From Phallusia fumigata (taxonomy: Eukaryota > Chordata > Ascidiacea > Phlebobranchia > Ascidiidae), in NCBI GenBank assembly GCA_008931825.1, contig QXVZ01021636.1, forward strand, positions 1 through 48,224: a stretch of DNA of 48,224 nucleotides, read 5' to 3'. The notes below the pieces were generated by a model. The model saw only the letters and a program-made list of their open reading frames with translations. It did no database searches and was not told the origin of the DNA. The position numbers were made by a program, and so were the translations under genes. This document shows, one piece after another, positions 43,901-48,224 of this stretch; the first letter of the stretch is position 1; each line of letters opens with the position of its first letter.

Positions 43901-46173
43901 ACAGGTAAGAAAACAAGCAAGACCTATTTCTGGGATTTTGGTCCGTCAAGATACACTGGTACTAACTTTATTATTATCACCCACAGCGTACGCATGCGAT
44001 TTTGAGACTGGAGTGTTTTGCGGCATGACCCAGGCAAAAGACGATAAATTTGACTGGATTCGACGCAACGCAAGAACGCCAAGCTCCAATACCGGTCCCA
44101 ATAGCGACCACACCAAGAAAACCAGTAAGTCAAACTCTAACAAAACCGTGTGCTATTTCGTTAACAGAGCTGTCATTTATGCTTGTTTTCTGTTCAAACA
44201 GACAGTGGATATTACTTATACATCGAAGGAAGCAGTCCGAGGCGTAATGGTGAGACAGCAATAATGAAATCGCCAACTTTGTCTGTGAGCGCCCAGAAGA
44301 GATGCGTCACGTTCTGGTATCACATGCATGGAGGAGGAATCGGATCGTTGGAACTCATTGCTGAATTTAAACCATCCGCAAGGTTTGTGGACGCTCAAGT
44401 TTAAAAAAGGGATTTTTAAAGTTTAAGAAAATTAACGTTTGGCTCTTTGGTTGCAGTGTTCGGAAGTCGAGTGGCGCAAACCCTGTCAAAAAGAGCGTTT
44501 TCCGAAAGGAGAAGGAACAAGGATCACAATGGATCATGGGGCGGGTGGAAATTGACCAGGACCAGCAGTACGTAGGCGGCACTGTTAACTTGCACTTCGT
44601 TGGGACACGAGGCCAGACTTTCCGGAGCGATCTAGCAATCGACGATCTCTGCACCGCCGAAGGATCATGCGGTAAGTTTAGGGTTTCACTTTCGGATGTA
44701 AGGTTTGGAACGGAAAGCTTATCTTTTATTTTGCCACGCACAGATCTCCAAAACCAATGCAACAAAAACGGAGTTTTGGGAACAGCAGCCCCTCGAGTTG
44801 TGACGACGAAACAACCAAAAACCGAAAGGACAACCACTGTTAAGCCAACTACAACCCCAGCGCTGGTTTTTGACGCTAACTTAGGCGTTGGAATGCCAAG
44901 TAAGTTTAAACACCTACCCTAGCTTAAATATCATCGTAACAACTAGGCAAGCAAATTTACATATCCTTTATTGTGCAGTGTGCACGTTTGAGGGAGTACA
45001 AAGGCCATCCATCCCCTCGCGTCAATCGTCGTCACCAACAGCTCTTGACAGATCGCGGGACTTGGGCGAATTTAAATCCCCTCAAGATCAGTCGGATAAA
45101 AACATGTGCGGACTTAAACAGCTCGTAAGACAAGATCGATTCGACTGGCGGCGACTTAACGGCAGAACACCAAGCAGAGAAACAGGTCCAAGCAGCGACC
45201 ACACTAGTGGAGGAGGTACGTTATCATCTTATTTTCAGAAGCCACAGTTTTCGAATTTGTGAGCCGCGGAATCTGAATTGTACTTAAGTTGGCTGTGTTG
45301 ACCGAAAAGCAGAAAAACTGGAATTTGGTTGGGAAAGCAATCATGACTGTGATGCTTTCCTCTGCAGGTTATTACGTCTACATTGAAGCATCGAAACCGC
45401 GCGCTCCCAACGACGTGGCGATGTTGCAAACGTACAAGATGTTCCCCACACCGTACTGCGTCAGCATGTACTACCACATGTACGGAACTCACACCGGTCG
45501 ACTCGATATAAAAACGCTGCAGAAGTTGTCCAACGGACGTAGCTTGTTGTCACATATTGCAAGGAAGCAAGGCAACCAAGGGAACTCGTGGCAGCTCACG
45601 CAAGTTGACTACACTCCCCGAAGCGACGCAGTGGTAAGCAAAATATGCATCTAATTTAAGTAGAAAAAAATGACTTTTGCGTAAGTTCCGCATATTGGTC
45701 GGAAATGTTTGTATTTTGTTTAGTAAGAAAATGGAGTGGGTTGATTAAAAATTTTGTGTTTTCTTTGTTTAGGACGTCGCTTTCCGTGTGGACGGTGTTG
45801 TGGGATCAAATTTTAAGAGCGATATTGCTATTGATGACTTTTCCGTAGTTCCGGGACAATGCGGTAAGTAAAATGTTTTTAAGTTCTTAAATGCAAGAAA
45901 ACAATAAATTTCGCTTACTCGTTACAATCGCTGTTAATATTCGACATAGTTTTAACATATTTACTTTCTTGCTTTATAGATGCCTGTAGCGCACCCTCGC
46001 ACAAATTCACAAACAACCTCCAGCAGCAGCAGAGCTTTTCGACGGGCTGCGTTCGCAAGAACCTCTTCTACGTGCGATGCTGCAGCCATACGAAAAAGCA
46101 GGTTGTCTATCGCCGAGTGGCGAATTGCAATCCCAACATGTTCACCACAAGAATGCTCAACTGGTTGTGCTGA
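34855..46173 (+). CDS. Secreted astacin metalloprotease with CUB, five MAM domains, mucin-like linkers and Cys-rich tail
   Basis: Thirty-three exons give 5478 coding bases, 1825 residues plus stop, with every junction phase matching. Exons: 34855-34915, 36490-36727, 37521-37681, 37910-37956, 38265-38361, 38430-38550, 38619-38800, 38894-39015, 39259-39352, 39522-39692, 39766-39869, 39944-40034, 40112-40318, 40385-40544, 40631-40739, 40820-41081, 41160-41294, 41396-41535, 41621-41761, 41841-41900 (copy 42092-42151), 42320-42365, 42440-42571, 42642-42817, 42889-43044, 43118-43904, 43987-44124, 44202-44382, 44457-44671, 44744-44899, 44979-45215, 45368-45633, 45773-45863, 45980-46173. Order: signal peptide, propeptide, astacin, CUB, five MAMs, Cys-rich end. 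There is no transmembrane segment, so it should be secreted, unlike meprins, which combine astacin with MAM and a membrane anchor. Substrate is unknown. One intron appears to use a GC donor (41762). Confidence 0.9.
34916..36489 (+). other. First intron of the astacin gene
   Basis: The donor is GTTTGT at 34916 and the acceptor TTCAAACAG ends at 36489. I see no exon. Short ORFs inside are unrecognised. Confidence 0.5.
36728..37520 (+). other. Second intron of the astacin gene, with an assembly duplication
   Basis: The donor is GTGAGG at 36728 and the acceptor TTTTTTTGCAG ends at 37520. It contains an exact 115-base repeat around the N at 37057. No coding signal. Confidence 0.6.
36942..37172 (+). 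repeat. Exact 115-base direct repeat around gap 37057
   Basis: 36942-37056 and 37058-37172 are identical, separated by one N. Intronic, read as an unmerged contig overlap. Confidence 0.85.
38265..39352 (+). CDS. Astacin gene: zinc metalloprotease domain, exons 5-9
   Basis: Exons 38265-38361, 38430-38550, 38619-38800, 38894-39015 and 39259-39352 encode residues about 170-375. They show WPKDKY, VRIPYKIS, HTCIRFLPR, GCWAYVGR and PGCVSKG. The full astacin zinc motif HEFMHVVGFQHEHSRSDRD lies at 272-290: His272, His276 and His282 bind zinc and Glu273 is the general base. The Met-turn SVMHYG is at 324-329, with Tyr328 as the switchable ligand. The four cysteines that form the two conserved disulfides are present (HTC, GCW, PGC, YKC). 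All catalytic residues are intact, so an active peptidase is expected. Confidence 0.95.
39522..40034 (+). CDS. Astacin gene: CUB domain, exons 10-12
   Basis: Exons 39522-39692, 39766-39869 and 39944-40034, residues about 376-496. CUB features: RCGRDY, ASGSFNSPSYPSAYP, HCTWNITV, then CQQDAILVHNG, KKICGS and the closing GFRATFTE. The exon 11 start at 39766 was chosen because it keeps phase and supplies the third of the four CUB cysteines; a nearer AG at 39786 would lose it. CUB domains next to astacins usually bind substrates or matrix partners, as in BMP1/tolloid. Confidence 0.88.
40112..41081 (+). CDS. Astacin gene: MAM domain 1 and Thr-rich linker, exons 13-16
   Basis: Exons 40112-40318, 40385-40544, 40631-40739 and 40820-41081. 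The domain runs from about residue 524 (SCNFERGTCGM) through DWKRQSGGTPS, TGPVGDHTTGNG, FYMYVEAS and NMYGRLMGSLRL to AIDDIIISPGSC (684). A linker rich in Thr (TTTTAPPRPQTTTRR) follows to about 742, probably O-glycosylated. The module is bounded by phase 1 introns, with internal phases 1, 2 and 0. Confidence 0.88.
41160..42571 (+). CDS. Astacin gene: MAM domain 2 with an acidic insert, exons 17-22
   Basis: Exons 41160-41294, 41396-41535, 41621-41761, 41841-41900 (copy 42092-42151), 42320-42365 and 42440-42571, residues about 746-960. MAM landmarks: NCTFENGLCGWKQ, DWQVKSGKTPS, TGPSQDHTTGSG, YLYIEASSPRRNG, YHMYGKQIGKLR and GDIALDDIVITDGPC. Two small exons (EFNMLPGRKGSSEEDEQPFQ and GEVPMEGGPKNGLAH) add about 35 residues not typical of MAM, between the W-x-Y-V strand and the V-V-I-E-G strand. 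The intron 41762-41840 has a GC donor. The repeated exon 42092-42151 comes from the gap at 42015. Confidence 0.82.
41765..42265 (+). repeat. Exact 250-base direct repeat around gap 42015 (duplicates a 60-base exon)
   Basis: 41765-42014 and 42016-42265 are identical, separated by one N. The 60-base EFNMLPGRKG exon occurs in both copies with the same splice sites. It is counted once in the gene model. Confidence 0.85.
42642..43904 (+). CDS. Astacin gene: MAM domain 3 and long Thr-rich mucin-like repeat, exons 23-25
   Basis: Exons 42642-42817, 42889-43044 and 43118-43904. MAM 3 covers about residues 978-1144: CSFEGTAKLCGIKQ, DWTPHSSGTPS, TGPKYDHT, VYLYTETSG, MGSLL and SDIAIDDFAVTPGSC. The last exon is 787 bases and continues into about 190 residues dominated by Thr, with ten 11-residue units of the form [Q/E]KP plus eight Thr. 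Such regions are heavily O-glycosylated, stiff spacers in secreted proteins. Internal introns here are both phase 0, unlike MAM 1 and 4. Confidence 0.88.
43520..43845 (+). repeat. Coding minisatellite, 33-base unit, about ten copies
   Basis: In-frame units encode [Q/E]KPTTTTTTTT; one unit has Ser for Pro and the last full unit has seven Thr. The codons are nearly all ACA and ACC/ACG/ACT mixes, so units are similar but not identical in DNA. Flanking sequence (43350-43520) is also Thr-rich but less regular. The antisense poly-Val ORF is a shadow. Confidence 0.9.
43987..44899 (+). CDS. Astacin gene: MAM domain 4 and short linker, exons 26-29
   Basis: Exons 43987-44124, 44202-44382, 44457-44671 and 44744-44899. 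The domain (about 1337-1511) shows ACDFETGVFCGMTQ, DWIRRNARTPSSNTGP, YYLYIEGSSPRRNGE, YHMHGGGIGSLEL and SDLAIDDLCTAEGSC. The following 52-residue linker has TTTVKPTTTP and one cysteine pair region (NQCNKNG gives a single Cys). Internal phases 1 and 2 match MAM 1. Confidence 0.87.
44979..46173 (+). CDS. Astacin gene: MAM domain 5 and cysteine-rich C-terminus, exons 30-33
   Basis: Exons 44979-45215, 45368-45633, 45773-45863 and 45980-46173. MAM 5 (about 1565-1761) starts CTFEGVQ. It then carries about 40 extra Ser/Asp-rich residues before MCGLKQ, followed by DWRRLNGRTPS, TGPSSDHTSGGG, YYVYIEASKPRAPND, YHMYGTHTGRLD and SDIAIDDFSVVPGQC. The final exon gives a 64-residue tail with six cysteines (DAC, GC, RCC, NC, LC) ending in Cys then TGA at 46171-46173. 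I do not recognise the tail as a named domain. Confidence 0.85.
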
Positions 46174-48224
46174 GACCAGCGCAGTCAGCAACTCCTTGAA
46201 GGTGCAAAACTTGCCGACTGCTCATTAGCGGTGCGAACTGTTGTCACGCCGACAAGTGCAAAAAGCTATTTGCAAAGGGGGAGCATCCTTGCTCCGGGGG
46301 CGATATCGCATCAGTGTTACACGTTTGCTGTGCGTTTTCGTTCGGTTTTACCTTTTTTTTATTTCCTTTAAATTATACTTTTACGTTCACGTTTTGTTTT
46401 TTTGCCTTTTGTTTTTATCTTTTCTTGTATTTGTTTATTTGTTAGGCGCCTCACGGACGACAGCCGAGTATTTCGCCTTGTTTGGTGCAAACACCTGAAA
46501 TGCTCAATGACTAAATTCAAATTTAACATAACTTGCAGCAACGGCTAGGATATCACTAACACTCTGATTTAGTTAGTTTTAAGGTAGGCAGAGCCTCCAA
46601 CTAATAGTCTAATTATGCGGCCAGAGAATGGAATCTTTATTTGTCCTTAATGTTTTCATGTGATTTGTCATTTGTGTGATCTGTTCCAATGTGCCCGTTC
46701 CAGTGTCCAGATATGTTGTTGCGTTCGTTGCGTGTTAGGAATCATATGTCGCGCCAAGTGCACTTTGGCTTAGCTCGGTCTTCCGTGCGAGCCCCAGATT
46801 TTGTTGTACGTCGCAAACCTCGCTGTCATCATATACATAGCGACTATCAAGTCGGTACCATTCGAGAACGTTTGTGCAATTAAACCTGAATTCGACGAAT
46901 CCTGCGTGTGCGTTCCAGCTGAAAGGTTATTCAGAGGGGCAAGAGATTGGAATAAAAGCTGAAATAAAGTTTCGGCTGAAGTCATTGACATTTGATAAAC
47001 GACGTTAGGATGATATTTGTGGCTCGCCACACTGGTTTTATTTAACTGCACAATTACACGACAGAAAATGCCCCGGTTTTGGAACGCGCTAAACGGCACT
47101 TTCGGGTTGCAGGAGTTTCCTCATGCAACAAGATTAGTCAAAAGTCATGTCACAGCCAGTTTTTAATGTTAATTAGGTTTTCCCGCAAAGCAATGCAACA
47201 CATTCAAAAGGCCTGTTCATAGTTCAGAGTACTTTCACACATGAAGAACTCGGAAGAACCTTTCACACTCGATTGAGATTTATCAAGAGGGTAGTTTTTG
47301 CCCTTGTTTCACTTTGCATACTAATGGGTCTTTTCCTGCAAGTTACTGGAACGACTATCGAAGAAGCGGCCATTTTAGAAGTACTCCCGAAATCGCCAAA
47401 CGCAGCAGTACTCACCAAAAAACTTTAGTTCGCATTGTAAAACAACAATAATTCAAATAAAATTTACCGGATTTACACTCTTTACAGACAATTGTACACA
47501 AACGATTTTGCTTTGTTATAATTTTAACCTTGAAGAATAAACAACTACGTTGCTCCAAAAATTCGGTCAAAGCATGCTGGTTTCATCTGGGCTGGCCCCA
47601 TCCCATGACACCATAGGTATAAACTCTTTAACTAGAACCTCGCAAATGGAAGAAAAGACAAAAGGCGTGAGAGACAAAGTATGAAGAGTTTTTAATCGCG
47701 TCGTAACGAGCACAACGGCAATATGAATGTACGAACTAATATATACTAAGCCGAAAGGTTGCGACCGAAAAGCACGACATTGCACAGGGGCAAACAGTTC
47801 ACACAGAGATAATAAATATATTCACCACATGGGATGGGCGCACGTACGAACCAGCAGGCACATCGAGCCAACCTCGAACTACATAACGGAACGGTGTAAA
47901 GGGAAAACGAACCTAAAATGTCTGCAATGTGGGTAACAATGCCGTTAAGATGTAGTAAGGTTTGGACTTTGAAATGAGAGATTGTAATCCTAGCGAAGTT
48001 TGAGAAAACTCATTTTTGTAGGGCATATTCGGTGTATTTTTAATGGTTTTTTAAACCAGTTTTTTATGTTCAATTACTCCAAGTTACAAATTCCGCAAAA
48101 CGTTAAAAACAAGTTCGTCTTTTCGCACCCCACTTGAACTTCGCGACTCCCCATGTTATACAAGCTACATTTGCTTTAATCAAAGACACCAACAAAACAC
48201 CGCTAGTTGGCTGTTTATATGTTT
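46174..48224. other. 3' UTR of the astacin gene and downstream flank
   Basis: There is a T-rich stretch at 46340-46440, then non-coding sequence with no recognisable gene. Poly(A) signals AATAAA at 46951-46956 and 46962-46967 suggest a 3' UTR of about 0.8 kb. Beyond that, small ORFs on both strands match nothing I know. Confidence 0.5.
46951..46967 (+). terminator. Tandem poly(A) signals of the astacin gene
   Basis: Two AATAAA hexamers (46951-46956, 46962-46967) lie about 780 bases after the stop. They are the first canonical signals I see downstream of the gene. Confidence 0.45.

Noticed and set aside
1-48224. Prokaryotic-type systems (CRISPR arrays, operons, phage or toxin-antitoxin modules)
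   Set aside because: No regularly spaced repeats, no ribosome-binding-site-led gene runs; all recognisable genes are animal genes split by introns.

Overview
This window is animal (metazoan) nuclear DNA. Coding sequence is broken into short exons with GT...AG introns, the gene content is eukaryotic, poly(A) signals are present, and nothing suggests operons. I cannot name the species. The three genes look like those of an invertebrate. Strong sequence differences between duplicated contig ends at several assembly gaps suggest a highly heterozygous, outbred animal.

Layout, all genes on the + strand: (1) 1-15787 holds the 3' part of DPYD (dihydropyrimidine dehydrogenase). Twelve exons encode the last 653 residues, and the 5' exons lie upstream of the window. 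(2) 16465-17833 is a small four-exon gene for CFAP68 (the C11orf1 family), a cilium/flagellum axoneme protein. (3) 17834-34854 is about 17 kb in which I find no convincing gene. (4) 34855-46173 is a complete 33-exon gene for a secreted astacin metalloprotease: signal peptide, propeptide with an aspartate switch, astacin domain, CUB domain, five MAM domains separated by Thr-rich mucin-like linkers, and a cysteine-rich tail. My exon chain sums to 5478 coding bases (1825 residues plus stop) with every splice phase matching. (5) 46174-48224 is the 3' UTR and flank.

The three genes do not form a pathway: one is pyrimidine catabolism in the cytosol, one is a ciliary structural protein, one is an extracellular protease. 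The most distinctive locus is the astacin/CUB/5xMAM/mucin gene.

The window has eight single-N gaps (10285, 11460, 12847, 19928, 20211, 28519, 37057, 42015). At seven of them the sequence just before the N is repeated just after it, either exactly (11460, 28519, 37057, 42015) or with several percent divergence (10285, 12847, 19928). These are best read as unmerged contig overlaps or haplotypes. They create false duplicate exons in DPYD and in the astacin gene, which the exon models below allow for.
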